64,000 bases of DNA from Schistosoma haematobium (taxonomy: Eukaryota > Platyhelminthes > Trematoda > Strigeidida > Schistosomatidae). The stretch is from positions 21,621,809 to 21,685,808 of the forward strand of contig NC_067197.1 in the NCBI RefSeq assembly GCF_000699445.3, written 5' to 3'. Of this stretch, positions 33,003 through 48,000 are shown one piece after another (the stretch's first letter is position 1; each line of letters starts with the position of its first letter). The notes below the pieces were generated by a model. The model saw nothing but the letters and a program-made list of their open reading frames with translations, had not been told where the DNA came from and did no database searches. The translations under genes were made by a program, and so were the position numbers.

Positions 33003-36000
33003 GTATTATGTACAATTTCTGAAACATACTTTCATCATAGGAGTTGGCACAACTTTAGGTGCTGGAGTGTATATTCTTGTTGGCGACGTTGCCAAGTTCA
33101 CAGCTGGTCCTGGTGTTATATTATCTTTTTTGATCGCAGCGGTGGCTTCTGTTCTATCAGGTAATTTCCCCACGTAATTGATGAACACCTATGATCATAT
33201 TATTCTTTCGCGTTCTTTAAAATATGCACTAGAATGTTCATGTTTAACTTTCGTCTTTCACTTTTAAAAATCATTAAATGGATTTTTACTTTTAGTGTCG
33301 CATCATGTCTGATTTTTAGACTTCATAGCAAATTATTTTGAGATAGGTTTAAATTTTTGAGATATTCGAATAAACACCTCTAGGTTATTTATTTTCTCAG
33401 TCATTATGAAGGCGATTTGTTGAAATTTACTTAACTTTATATCATCGTTTCAAAAAAGTCTGTCCACTACCGATAAATAATACAGTCATTATTCAATGAA
33501 TTGAGCATGTAAGCTGCCGAAACCAATAATTACTTTCTCCAGAATTCGGAGGTTTGTCTTAAATCAACCCTACTCAAGTATGTATCTTTTTAAGTGCCTT
33601 AATCAAAGAATTGTCAGTGATACTTTGAATTATGTGAAATGACATTTTCACTTTATATTATATAGTATCTTTGAAACGGAAAATCTGGTGTTCACTGAGT
33701 AATACATATACTTTGTAAGTGGTAAAATCACTATCTGTCGAAAGTTTTAGATGTTTTATATTTTTTTAGGATTTAAACCTTCATAGGCAGTTGCTTAAGG
33801 CATTTGTCGTATATCAGGTAAGAGAAATTGGTCTTTCTAAATTAACTTCATAATAAGTTTATAAGTTTAAGTAGTTATTTGCTGCTCATCTGATGTTTAA
33901 CCAACAGTACAATACAGGATTTGTTGTGAACGCAAACGAAACATCGGCTATCATTACTCATAGACCGCTTTTACTGTAGTATTGTAGTTAAACCTATGAT
34001 GGCTTTGTCAAATAAAACTATGCTGTTAAAACTTTGACTTCACATAGATTGGTGAACAAAAAGTCTGACATTTGTCGGTAGTGATTATGTGTTCCTGTCA
34101 CCTAACTAACAAAACAATAATTCAGCATGTACTAGACTATAGTCACATTGATTTAATAATGTATAACTGGAATGAGGACGTTTTAAATAGGGTTATGGTT
34201 ATCTTTTGAAACTAACCGATAAAGTAACCTGCCAGCTAAAATATGCCTAATCTTAAGGAATTACTGCAAAAGATCATGGTATTCAAGGCTGCCTTATTTA
34301 CCGTACAATCACTAATTTGAATTTTTTATTGGCACTGTTGTTGTGAGCGAAACCGCTGAGCTCTTCTTCACTTAAAGTAGGTCATCGAAATGGCAAACAG
34401 CGTGTGGAGATATGCTATCCGCTTTATTTAAGAGCTGGTAGTACGATGATGATATAAACGCGAGGCTTGTAAACATGCTTAGATTTCATAGAAAACACAC
34501 GTTATACCCACACGGTTTCATGACGTTTTACTTTATACTGGTGAGAACTATAAGAATTCGGTAGAACTATATTACAAGCTGATATGACTTGGTCAGCTTA
34601 GTAATATTACTTAGTACACTTGTTTCAAGTTTAAACCAAATTTTCTAGGCTTTTGTTCCGCACATGGTGTTTTCTGTACTTCCCGCTCTTCAAATGTGAT
34701 TAAAGCACAGTTGTTACTTTGTATATGATAATTTCTAAAGCATGTGCTAGGTATGGCAACATTTTATGAGTAGATTCCTAACTAATATGGGCATTTACCT
34801 AGCAGATATTTTGTATCTTATCAAAGGACAAACGCCTTTTTTCTTTGTGTGTGTTCAGTTTACTTGTAATATCGGCAAATATCGGGCATAATCTCGGTAT
34901 TTGCCTTAAATCGATTTATTTCATAGTAAGCTCCTAGGAGCAAAGTACTTTATATCATGCTGCATGTAACTGGTGGATCATCATAAGACTAACTACTTCA
35001 CAGTGTTCTTTCTGCGCTATCAAATATAATACAGGAGAGGGTAACAGCTCTATTAATAGCAACATGTTTGCCTTTTTGTCATTCAGTATGATCACTTGAT
35101 GGAAAAGAGTTACTTTAGATCAACCTTTTGAGATATTAAATATAACCAAGTTCCACGAGAAGTACAGTTTAAATTGTCCTTTATATCGTTCGCTATAAAC
35201 AAACATTTCCGACAAGAATCAGTTATATTTTGTAAAATCAGATTTGAAAAGCATATTGTGTGTTACCAAACCATGAAAAGTTAGTTAAAATACTAAATGT
35301 GATGCCCACTATTCACGGTATGACTGCCGAAAACTTAACAACTTTCCTGAGTTCTGAAAACCACCGGGTAATTGCCTACAGCATATCTTAAAATATAGTA
35401 AAGTGGTTGTTGTCTAGATAAACACAAGTTATTATTTTCATTAGGTAAGCAGACTGTTAGTGATAACATGAATTTACAAGTATTTTAAAGCAAACGATTG
35501 TATGTAGAAAGAAAGCCAACTTTAGAACTGTTTTGTCTAGAAATGAAAATAAACACTGTTGGCAAAAGTGCTAGTCAGAGGTTCTCTTTGGAATAAATCC
35601 ACTGAATATCTTCTATGACTGTTGTTTGAGACTTCTATATAATTAATAATCTTTGTGTAAACGCCTACTAATGTGAACGTTCTTTGTATGAATCAAAGTT
35701 GAATAACATTTAATAATGAGTTTCGATAAAATCTGTAAGCATGTTTGTCCTACTTTTATATCTGGTATTGAACTTACCAAAATTTTGCCAGTAAAACTTT
35801 GTAGCTGTCTTAGAATAATAAGTGCCAAGGTGTTGGATTTCAGTTTTTTCCTCGTCAGTGAATACTTTAGCTTGTATTCAGTACCTAGATACTATGAAAT
35901 GCCATCAAAATGAACATAGATTATCATCTTTTCACGATTGTTATTTGGATCTGATAAAACTACACCTTAATCTTGCGAATCATACTTAAAACCGCAATAG

Positions 36001-39000
36001 ACCGACAACTCAGGTAATCTTCATAAACTCAGTTAAGTTGCGTTGCTTAAAGCGTATAAACCGTCCCACGATTTCTAAATAAATAGAAACTGGCTTTCGT
36101 ATAATCAAACTTTCGAAGCAAAAAACTAAAACTATGGAAAATTGATTCAGCAGATGTACAAAAGTTTGCAACTGTAGAGAACTAGCACCAACGATAAGGA
36201 TTTGTATAGTTCACAATCTGGACCAGCAAAGTGGAAAACGCTTGCCGTTGTTTTTATGTCGGACAAAATCGTTTAACCCGATGGGTTTGATGATAAAGGG
36301 AGATCGCTAAATGAAAAAAGTTTGCATTTTGCAAGAGGATTGAAAACATTTGTGGTCGACTGTCTTACTGTGTCACGGTACTCAGGCTGCACAGTCCGCG
36401 CTTAACCTGTTGACAACCATTGTCCTTCGTTATAATATGTACTTTTCACCTTTTAAATGCGAATTACTTTTAAAATATTGGAAGATTCCTGTGCCGGTGC
36501 TCTTTGTGGTGACTCGCTAGAAGTAGTAAGAAAGATTATGCATACAAATGATTTTGCGGGTGCTAGTGGTGGCGTGTCCTTTAAAAGTGATCTATATACA
36601 GTGGAGACCAGATAGCTTTATGTACATCCTGTCTGTCTTTGCCACCGTTGTGAAATTAGCCTGTCTTTAAAATGTAGGGCTTTAAACTCAGGCGTGAGAG
36701 CAACCTTCCTCTGTCCTTGCGAAACATTTAGGTGTATTAAACAAACAGAGTAAAAATATGACATAGTTGACTCATGCAAAACCATTATAATTATAAAAAT
36801 ACAATCCACAGAATATCAATCAGTTGTGCTGCCGATAAACCTTAATTTTTAAGGTATTTGTATCATCATGATATAATCGTTGAGGACATCTAGTTTTCAA
36901 ATGTTTGTGTAGTTTGGTAGCATAAATAAAAAAGCATTTAAACAGAGTTCATGAGGTTCAGTTGATTATCAATGTAAATTCTTTAGTGTCGAGATTAAAA
37001 AAAGTTGAACTCCGGCTAAATTTCAAACTCGAGTTTTCCAGCGTAATAGTCAAAAACAGAACCCCGCAAGGCGGGGTTGTGGATGCGCACTGATGAGGAA
37101 TCCCACAATAGGACGAAACGGCCGTCCAGTGCTTCCTGGTTTTCCATGGTAGTTTGGTTTCAATTGACTCATGATCTCAACCATTGAAATTACTACAATC
37201 TCCATAAGACCCTTTCTGATACTAAAAACAGAACCACTGACTCCGACATTCTCGTCAGCCATCTGGTGTGTATAATATCACTGTTGACTGGTAGAAAATG
37301 TACAATATAAGACGACTGCAGAGTGTAGTACACAAAACTTAGTAATCGGACTGTGCTGCACAACCATTAAAATACCAGTGGAATCGTGAAATGCAGTGTC
37401 TGATTAGTTACTTACTAATCATTTCACGCAAGGTTTGTGCCGTATCATATAATATTTTCACTCTTTTTTAATTCTCTGAAAATTCAATTTACGTCATATG
37501 TTTATCATATGAAGTATTGTGTTATTATATAAACAGGATAATGGACATAAATGTTTATATTGAAAAATTCATTTAGATTTTTTTACTACTGAAATGGAAG
37601 CTAAACAGATTCCTGAAAATACCGTTTCAGGCAGAATATACCTTGTTGAAGTAACATTCAAACAAAATTTTAATGAGGAAAGATCCTTTTATGCGCCAAA
37701 GTTTTCAACTTTCCTGAGTAAAGTAGCTTAAGTTTGACGAAAAACTAATCGAATATTCTTCCCCTCTTGCTAAGGACTATGTTATGCCGAGTTTGGAGCC
37801 CGTGTGCCACAAAGTGGATCAGCTTATGTATATAGCTACATTACTGTTGGAGAAATAATGGCGTTTACAATTGGTTGGAATCTGATACTAGAATATGTAA
37901 TCGGTATGTTCATATAGTAACTTGTGAAATCGCCGTGGATACTTTTCAAATATTTATTTTTTTGCTCCAAAAATAGGAATTACATGTACAGTAGTATCAT
38001 AACGAAACAGTAATCTAAATAGATAGGAGAGGTGAAGAATAATAGAAGTTGTAACAAAAATTTAAAATCAATACTAGTCATATACTTAAAAAATTGTAAC
38101 TGTGTATGATAGGTTTGTAGTAAATTATATCGAAAATGCAAATATTTTATGTCAGGTACATTATTCCCAACGGTTGTGAGTCCTAATATCTACTTCGTCT
38201 GATCATCACGTGGGTAGTCAGGACGTATCAACAAGTACTTAACGTGAGTAGCATTCTATCAATTACGGTTATGTGTAGTTACCAGATTACCCGGAGTTTA
38301 TTGCAAAATTTCATTAATAATGGTTCACTTAACGCCCGAGAAATTAGAGCATATGAGTTACGCCTAAGTTATTCAAGTCAGTGTTCTATAATGACTACGT
38401 TTCTTGGTATGATAACATCCGTTTTACGATACAAGCTCTCGTGACACGAAGCATCACATAAATATTTGTTTTGCATAAATCGGATGTTAATGGTACCATA
38501 CTTCAACCGAACGAAGATATGTGAAAACAGTTGTCTCCTAGAAATCTGAACAGTAATATATACTTAAGTTGAGTAAAATGGAACATGAGCACGATGCTAC
38601 GTTTTACTCTCTGGATTTTAGGATATAACAAACTATAGATAGAGAATCACGATAACATTCCTGTTAAAGATACATAGAATGGTATGCATATTAGTTGCAA
38701 GAGATTCTGTCCAACATTTTACTAAATCAAGGTTAAATAAACTCTCCTTAACTGATTGCGTAATACTCGTAATAAGAATAGGCACGGAGAATAACTCGAA
38801 ACCCCTGGTTAGCACCTACAGTGAAATGAGTGAACTCAGCACATGTGGTAATCCTACTCTGTGTCGGAATAACATAACAATTATCATGAACAAAACTGAT
38901 GTATTTATTTCTGTTACGACTACTTTTCCTTCTATCTAACATCGCTTTGGACTAAAAATTGTTATATCTGTATTTGAACGTAGGTGTGAATTTCCGGAAG

Positions 39001-42000
39001 CAACCAGAGTTTCGCTGATTAGAATAGTTGTATGAACGACAATGATGCTATTGTACATAAAACATTTTTTCTAACAAAACATACAACGGCACATGCCAAA
39101 TATACCCTTCATTAGGATCATCACTATATTAATTTGGCTATAAAGTATCTGGTTAACAACTCCTGGTCATGCGCATTTGTGTTTTGCGTTTGCTAAATCT
39201 CAGCCAACTCAGTTAAGAATACTTATTATTTCTTTAAGGTTATGAGTCATTGTCCCTGGCGGTCCCGATGTTATCTTTTATCTTTCATATGAATAATGAG
39301 ACAAAACTCTAATAAAACGGAAACCATAACTTGGTTTAACTTATTTGAACTGTTTTCTTCCTTTCATATTTTTCATAACACTTTCACTATAATTTACATC
39401 AGGCTATTATTTCAAGCAAGATTAAGCAAATTATAAGGGTACTGAGAGTCAAACGATTAAACGACTAACCATAACTTTCGTCCACAAACGCAAAGTTATT
39501 TCCGTGACCCCATGTTATTCAGAAGTGTTGTCAGAAATATGAGGGAAAACTGATAGTTTAAAATTTTTTTATCTGCAATAAAATTAGTTATTATGAAGCT
39601 GTTATGATGATCAGTCACTACACCAAAAACGTGTATTGATAACTAAACATATATAAACTCATCTAAATTTGAAATAATAATTTTCTTACCTTAGGTATCG
39701 CAAGTGTTGCACGAGCTTGGAGCTCTAATTTCGATGGTATACTCAACGGCCAGATAGAAGAATTTTTTAAAAAGCATTTGACATTAAATCTTCCTGGTTT
39801 AGCTGAATATGTAGATCCACTTGCTGTTGGCTTAATTATTTTAATGACAAGTAAGAACATTTGCTCTACGATTGTCATAATTTTGATTGTTCAGTTACAC
39901 TTATGAGAAATAATATTAAAATATGACATCTGATTACTGTCAACGGTGAATTTGGTTCTTCTATTTAGTAGACTTCACTGGTCGTTTGAGCGAAGCAAGG
40001 TTAACTATCGCACTGACTTTCACCTAATAAATTAAAAGTTTCAGTTGAAACTGTTCTACACTACCAATAAATGGAAATTCTTTCTTATTAATCTAAACGA
40101 ATCAAGTTATCATTTTTCAAAACGATTGTCTTTGAAAATCAAAGTTCATACAATCCTAATTCATTTGTATTGGTTGCTTGAATCTTCCCATCAATGTTGA
40201 AGACTTCAATTAATCAGTCTCTTTAGAGACATGTGCATCCTGTGGAGATTGGTTCGGTATTGTCATTAAGTTGCAAGCATTATAAGCAGAGGTAGATGGT
40301 AGCTAGCAGTGAAATCCAGGAAGAGCGTTTTGTTTTATTCGAGACTCGTTAGCTGGACCTACCTACATCCCAGAGTTGATGTTCTACCCAAGACTCGAAC
40401 CCATCACCATTCTTTCCAGACACCATCTCGTTATCCACTTGGCCACTGAGTCCATTCGGCTACTGGTTTATGCAATAGGGTGAAGTTTAATTGATTGTAT
40501 CTTACCACTGATATATAGGACTGCAATCCAAGTATTGGAATAATAATCCTATTTCCAGTCATGTATTTTACAAGTCTTACGTTTTCAAGATCCCATAGGA
40601 TCTCAAAACTGATAGTTAATTACTTGACCAGTCATTCATATCTGACAGGAAACTATTTGTGGGGGTTTTGCCGCAAACAGTGAGCCTAGTATCTTGTTGG
40701 GTAACCTGGGACTGTTCTACGAATTTTGGAACAACTTTTAGATTTCTGCTCTCAACTGATATCTAGATTACTACTCTGAGATAATGTTTTTGTAACTGAG
40801 AAAATATCTCAGAAGATTTTTTGGTGAGATTAGAATTTATGGACGACCTTTGAGCAACGCCAAAGTGACCTTGAGAATGTCCACCTACTTACTAGGGCTA
40901 AATGAAGTTTGTAAATGTGTATCAGCTAGTTAGTCAGCTACAACGTAGAACCAGGCACATATATGCATCGGTCCAAGTTGCTACACTTCATTAACACAAC
41001 AAGATGAACACCGAATTCATAGAACCAGATTGTATATAAGAATGCAGTACGGGAAGAAAGAACTAGTTCATAGAAAGAAAGATATACAGCAATTTTAATA
41101 TTACGGTTTAAGGGATGACAAAGACTGTATACGCCAACCAAGTAGTCTGTATCTATCAACATGGCTCAAATCAGAAGTTAGTGACTTCAAAGACTGATCT
41201 CGTGTTTTGGTTTGGCTGCCCCTAACTTTCTTCCAACCGGCCCCACCATTTGTCAGCATTGCGCGTCGTGGTAATCGGTGTTCAGGCATACGTAACATGT
41301 GGCCCAACCATATCAGTTGATGAAAATTTACAACTTCATCGACTGATTTACCATCATTTCCTCATACTCTGCGTCTAACCTCCCTATTACCTACCCGATG
41401 ATCTCAGCAGATGTGAGCAATATTTCTAAGACATCTGTCCTCAAATGCTAGTAGCTTACGAGTATCTTCTACTCTTATTGGCCACGTTCCGCAGCCGTAA
41501 AGTAGAACAGAACGAACTGCCGAGGAGTGCACGCATCCTTTAATTGAGAGACGTATATCTCTCTTTCACCAGAGGTGACGTAAGTTGGCAAAAGCTAGCG
41601 AGCTTTTTGAATCCGTGCAGAGATTTCATCAGACACCAACCCATTAGGGCTGATCAGACTTCCGAAATAAGTAAAGTTGTCGACGCACTGAAGATTATTA
41701 TAAACATGTGTGAATAATAACGATTATGATTTATAGTTGATGGTTAGAATTAGGATTTAGAGTTAGGATTTTCATCACGAGATGACATCACACAAAATGC
41801 CAAAATGCTATTCAGCCAAATGGATGGACGAATTTCGTTCCAAAATCCAAAACTTGTTGTCATAAATCTGATTGGTTCGTCCACAGATTATAGTCTCGCC
41901 GATTTTTCTACTATTTTATTTCCCCCAACGAAGAACTGTCTTCTATCCACCACTTTTCATTTAATATATCTATTTCAGTTCTTTTAAGCATCGGTGTACG

Positions 42001-45000
42001 AGAATCCGCAATGATTAACAATGTGTTCACAATAGTCAACTTGTGTGTCATCATATTTGTAGTTGTAACTGGGTTGATTTATGCAAATATTGATAACTGG
42101 AAAGTTATTCCAGAAAATGTAAGTGTGTTTCTTTGAATTGGCTGAAAATTATATTTCCTTCGTTAAATCTATTCATATTCTAGGGTTTTTTAACTATTTG
42201 AAATAAATATTGCGTGAAAAACGGGAAGTAACTCAGTACTGCTTTTCGTTATATTTCACTTTCATTAATATCATTATTTCATGTTAATCAAAAGATGTCA
42301 GCAGTGTGAATATTCGTTTTATTGTACAACTGACGGAATTGTATCCCTAAGCTGAAGATGAAAGGGAAAACCTCTGGGGTCATTTAATGTCCCGATAGTT
42401 GGCTAATTCTGAAAATCTATTCGAAATCTTCAGATTGTTTAACAATAATATCCTTAGTAAGACTATTGATTGAAGACAGATGTTTGATGTGTTTGAATAC
42501 CAGTTAAGTAACAACTAGTTACTAACCACGTTTTGTTATCTATTAACAATGGTTTTTATACGTAAAAGAATCTTTTTATACTGATGCAGAAAGCTGAAAT
42601 AAACACTATTTTAGTAAACAATGTATCATTTTAAAAAAGATATGATACTGTAAACCATTTCATTAATATATTAACAATTAATTTGTGATCAATTTGTCTT
42701 AAATAAACTAAATAGAGTAAACCATGGCTTAATATCTCATTAGAGACTTCTAGTTACTCTGAATTTTAACAGTATTGAAAAAACGACAGTTTGAAGACCA
42801 GAAAATTATAAGTGACATTCATTATATTTATTTTAAATGAAATCTACGATTCGACACTGAAAAAGTTCCTTTGAAAAAGAAAATTGATGAAAAAATGTTT
42901 GCAGTAAGTCGTAAATGTCCAAAACTAAAGTTCAATAACCATAGGGGATATATAAATTTAGTTTAAATGTTGAGAGATAATTAATTTGACATTCAGGCTG
43001 TATTATTAGCCCAGAATTTCATTCTCAAAGTAAACATTGATATTAATGTAGTCCGAAATTCAATCAATCTTAAAGTTACTCACTTGTCTATCACACCATT
43101 AATATACTTTCTAGAGTCCTTAAGTGATGGCCAATTATAAATCCTAACTGCGTTTGGATTCATGAGCATCTATTAAATGTAAAAGCTAAAAAGAATAATA
43201 CAGTATTTTTATTTAAAAAATTGATAATCATATTTCTGAAGTTATTGTTCAAATTATTCAAACGCTTTTTGGATTGTCAGGTTCTTATCAATAATACTGT
43301 AAAACGTACGGATTTAGGAAATGGCGGGTTTTTTCCTTTTGGTTTCAACGGCGTACTTTCCGGAGCTGGAACATGTTTTTTTGCATTTGTGGGATTCGAT
43401 ATTATTGCTACAACAGGTAGTTACTTTAATTATTATTTATGTCTTGGGCTAGTATTTATATAAAATGAAAGATTTTAAGGGTTAATTTATGAATTTCTTA
43501 ACAACGCTCAAGTTGTAAGTTCACTTTGTAGTGTTATTTTACATACTACGTGAAGTTCTAATTCCTTGAAAAGTGAATATAGAATAGTCTGTATCGTTAA
43601 TTGTATAAATTAGACCTTTTATGAACCTACAAGAGAAATACTGTTAAGCATATATCTAAATATGAGGATTGATCAAAAGAAAAAAATATGAATTTTGTTT
43701 GCTCGAATGTTCATCTTACTACTATAATCGTGCATGATAAATTTCAATTCACAGGTGACATTGATCTTAAAATATTTGGATAAAAATTACAAACACTTTT
43801 AGTTGTTGTCAGAATAAAAGAACTTGATAGTTATAAGTTTTAGTAAGTTTAATAGATCAAAATCTAATGATAAAAAGTAAATTTTTAAAAAAAACTTGAT
43901 CTACCAAAATAAGTTATCCGAAATCAATTACAATTATCAATCATATTTAGGTAATCATTAAGTCACAATTGAAAAAAATCAGCACCTTCACGATATACAT
44001 AATTACTGACAAAAATAAGTCTAATAGAAACAAAAAGTTTTGATGATACCAGACTAATTAAGATAACAAGCTCTACAGTTACCAGTTCATCATCTGCTAA
44101 TTTTAACTTTTTGAAAATGAATAACTTTATATCACGTGATCAAATTGTATTATCTGTTCAGTTTTGCAGTATTTACTGGTGATTACTTGGTGAATTCAAG
44201 ATTCATTGTTTTGTTTTATTTGTTTTTGATCGGTAAGCTTAATATATATTTCATTAATTGGCGATAATTCGACTGAGACTCGGACCTAACGTCTGACATT
44301 TTAAATGCTTAAGTCTTTCTGATTAGACTGTTGATAAAAAACTGCCATCTTATTGAGGTGATTTTTAGGTATCAATATGACTTAGTTTTTTTTAAATATT
44401 GAACCCTTTTTGTTCTCACATATTGTTTCCTATGCAATCATCCAAATGTTATCATTTTTGATACTTGAACAATATTTTGTCAACGGCGAAAAATGGAACT
44501 CCAGAAATAAGTCGTTTAAGAAATATAGTAACATATTAAGTTATGAGCATGCTGCTCTAAATTTATTTAGGTAAACAGTAACAAGTTATTTATTCTAGCT
44601 TCTTTTAATCACACACTGTACATAAAGTTTTGTTTACTTTTTTCAATTTCCTATTTTATTATTTCTAAGGTGAGGAAGTGCGTAATCCACAAACAGCGAT
44701 TCCTATAAGTATTATCGGATGCCTGCTAATATGTTTCTTGGCATATGGTCTTATATCTGCTACACTTACGTTAATGGTACCATATTATTCTATCTCTTCT
44801 GTTGCTGCTCTACCACTTGCATTTAGTCGTCATGGCTTACAATGGGCAAAATACATTATTTCCACTGGGGCTTTGTGTGCTCTAACTACTAGGTTTGTTA
44901 ACAATGCTTTAACGTAATAACACTTCAGAAATAATAAGAATCGATTTGACCACAATATGTTGCAGCTATGGGTTGATATTTGCTGAGAAAGTATTTGAAA

Positions 45001-48000
45001 TAAATTAACAGCAGACCATCTAATCTTAGTTCTGTCATCCTATTTATATCAAACTCAAGTCAGAGGAAACAGGGGTGTCATTTCTTATTTTATCGATGAA
45101 TTATCAGGTTATAACTAAACGATCATTGCCTTTGAAATTCATGGGTTCCCAAAAATGTCCCAGACTGAGAAATTGCAGTTACTTATTATCCCTATGATTC
45201 ACAAAAGATACTGAATCTATATTGTCTCATGACTGAAGATCTATCTAAAATGACTGAATAAATCCATAAATTTGTTAAACGCTGATATATTTTACAACAA
45301 AACTGTTTTATCATGAGAATACGGAATATAAATCACAGATTATTTTCCGTATCATTATTTACATTCAGTTAATCGATATACTTGTTTGTAATTGGTAAAA
45401 GCTTTTAGTTACTGATTAAGAAGTTCTGGACATGAATTAGGCGCTTAATTTAGCTTTCGTTTATAGCATACACTTAAGGTTGTCTCTAGTTACATAGCTT
45501 TTCCAACCAGTATTTCACAGGCCATTGAAAATCTTTGACTACAATCATTGCTATTTTCGTTTGGTTGTTACAGCTTAAATATCCATCAACCTGTAGACTG
45601 AAAACTAAACTGAGTTAAAAATAGCTTTACCAGAATAATTAATATATGAAAACGTTGTTTGGTGGCTGTGAAAATATCAGCATTTTTATGACTTTATTAT
45701 CAAACATGCACTTTAATTAAATATCATTATAATGTTTACATTTTGGTAAGTGCAATGCTTATGAAATTTATTTATAATTTTTATATTATTATTGTTGAAT
45801 TGAGTGTTCTGTTTTAGTCGATAAACACCATATTTAGCTTTGTTAGTTACTCTTTTCAAATAAACTTATCCTTTCAACCGTATATTGTCCATGAATATTT
45901 ATTAAAAATACAATAAATGGTATAAACTGATTTACTCGTCAAAGTAATTTGGTTGTTTTCAGTTGAACAAAGTAATTAATTTCGTTTAGAAGCTTCTTAT
46001 ACGATGTATACTGGTAACTGCTTATCTTTACAATATCCTAGAATGTTTTGTCTCAACGATACAGAAGAGATTATCCTAAATCAGTATTATATTGCGTGAT
46101 AGTCAAACTGTAGAAGAGACAGATGGTTATTGCTAGCCTATCTAATCACATTAACTTGTATATGAGATAATACCTAAATGAAATAAAATGAATACCATAT
46201 ATTTCCCTACTACCTGACTCCATCAACAATTCGATATTCTAGTTAATGAATAGATAATGAAACATCTATTTAATTAAGTTGTTGAATAAGACTACCATTT
46301 CTCCCTGTCAATACAATAAGAGATATTAGAAAAAGATATACAATGAAATGTGGAAAACACTAGGATATCTTGACGTTAATTTTTTAAAACAAAATAAAAA
46401 GTGAATACATCTTTTTTTCGGTCATTTAACTGTCAAAGCTACTAGTTCGACAATAAAGCTTACGCTATTAAAATTTCACTTCAATTAAATAAGTTATTAA
46501 ACTAGTATGGTATATTCTACTTACAAACTGCAAATGTTTATCAATAAAGTAATTAAAAATGATATACTAAACAGTTATTAACAACTCAAATGTGACGCAT
46601 ATTTTACCAAAGTTTATTAGTAGTAGTTCATCATCTTATTAACTGGTTTGTCTTTATTGCATAAAGCGGTAGACCTAAAGTTAGCATAGTTTTAACAACT
46701 TGGAAATTATACTACGAACGTACATAGTCTTTCAAACTTATTTACCGTGAATTAAGTTTGTTCTGAATTTTGTATTTTCTTCTCTCCATTTTGAAATGAA
46801 TGTTCCTTTTACTTCTATAACTGGAAAGTCTTAGGGAATTGGACAGTAAATATCCTACAAATATGATGTTCATGGCACTTAATCATATTTATTTTTGTAC
46901 GTAAACGTATCATTTTATTGCTCTACAAATCTATTATTTAGGGTTTTATAAAACAAAAAAAAATGTGAAAAAATAAATTTAACTACTTAATAATTGTCAT
47001 ACTGTTCACTTCCATAATAATTTTGAATAGAATAATGTGATCATTGTCATTGTCTGTTGTATGATAATTGGGATCATCAGCACTCATTTTTTCACGTTAC
47101 TTAGTAAATCGGTCAAATGATTTTTACTAGTTATAGGTTGAATGAAAGTTCTTAACAATCGCATCATGATATTTTCTTTTATGATCCTTTATTATTACTT
47201 CGAAGCAAGAAGTTTTTTTCCAAACAATACTTATTTACCTATGTAAATAAAACTTGAAATCCTCTGCATATTTTCTCTGTTGGAATTAACGCTTTATTCA
47301 ATAATCTACTCAAATAACCCAAGACTAATTTGTGTATTTTTCTATTCCTACTAGATTATAATAAATTGGACTAGCAAATCAACATAAAGTAGCCAATTCA
47401 CAACTTTTCTCAATGTAGCAATTAGGGAAAATTATACATTTACAATAACCTTATTTAAATGAAGTCATTTATTTACCAGTTATTAAAATACATTCATTCA
47501 ACATTTTAGCCATCTTCGTAAACTAATATGCTTATGTTGGTTGAAATCAACCGATATAACAAAATACTTAATGAATTTTAACTATTATATCCGGACGATA
47601 AAAAGTCCATGGACTAATATTTTACGAATATTTCTATTGTATGACCATTAAGTAACTGTCTTATATATATTCATATTCCTTTCGTTATAGACTTTTATTT
47701 GACTTATTGGTTACTGTTATATGACTTAATATTCTCAATCTATTAGTCAAAGTTCCGCACAATCACAGCCACTTTGGGCTTGTTCTTGTACAAATGTTAT
47801 TTTCTATTTTATGGTGTGATGTGGTTTGATTTTACTTGTATATAAACCTATTATGTATGAAATATACGATTCGTATCGCGGAGGCTGAGATTAGCGTTGT
47901 GGACTTAACAGGTAGGGTCAGGCGGCAAAGGGAATAACCGGAACTCTAGGCTGCCCATACTAGTGTATGCGTCATTAGTTTGATCGTATAAGTTAGCGTA

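Noticed and set aside
37087..37132. Canonical-looking CTGATGA read in a shifted register
   Set aside because: In that register stems I and II no longer pair with their partners. The normal register with a mutated first core base is the better fit.
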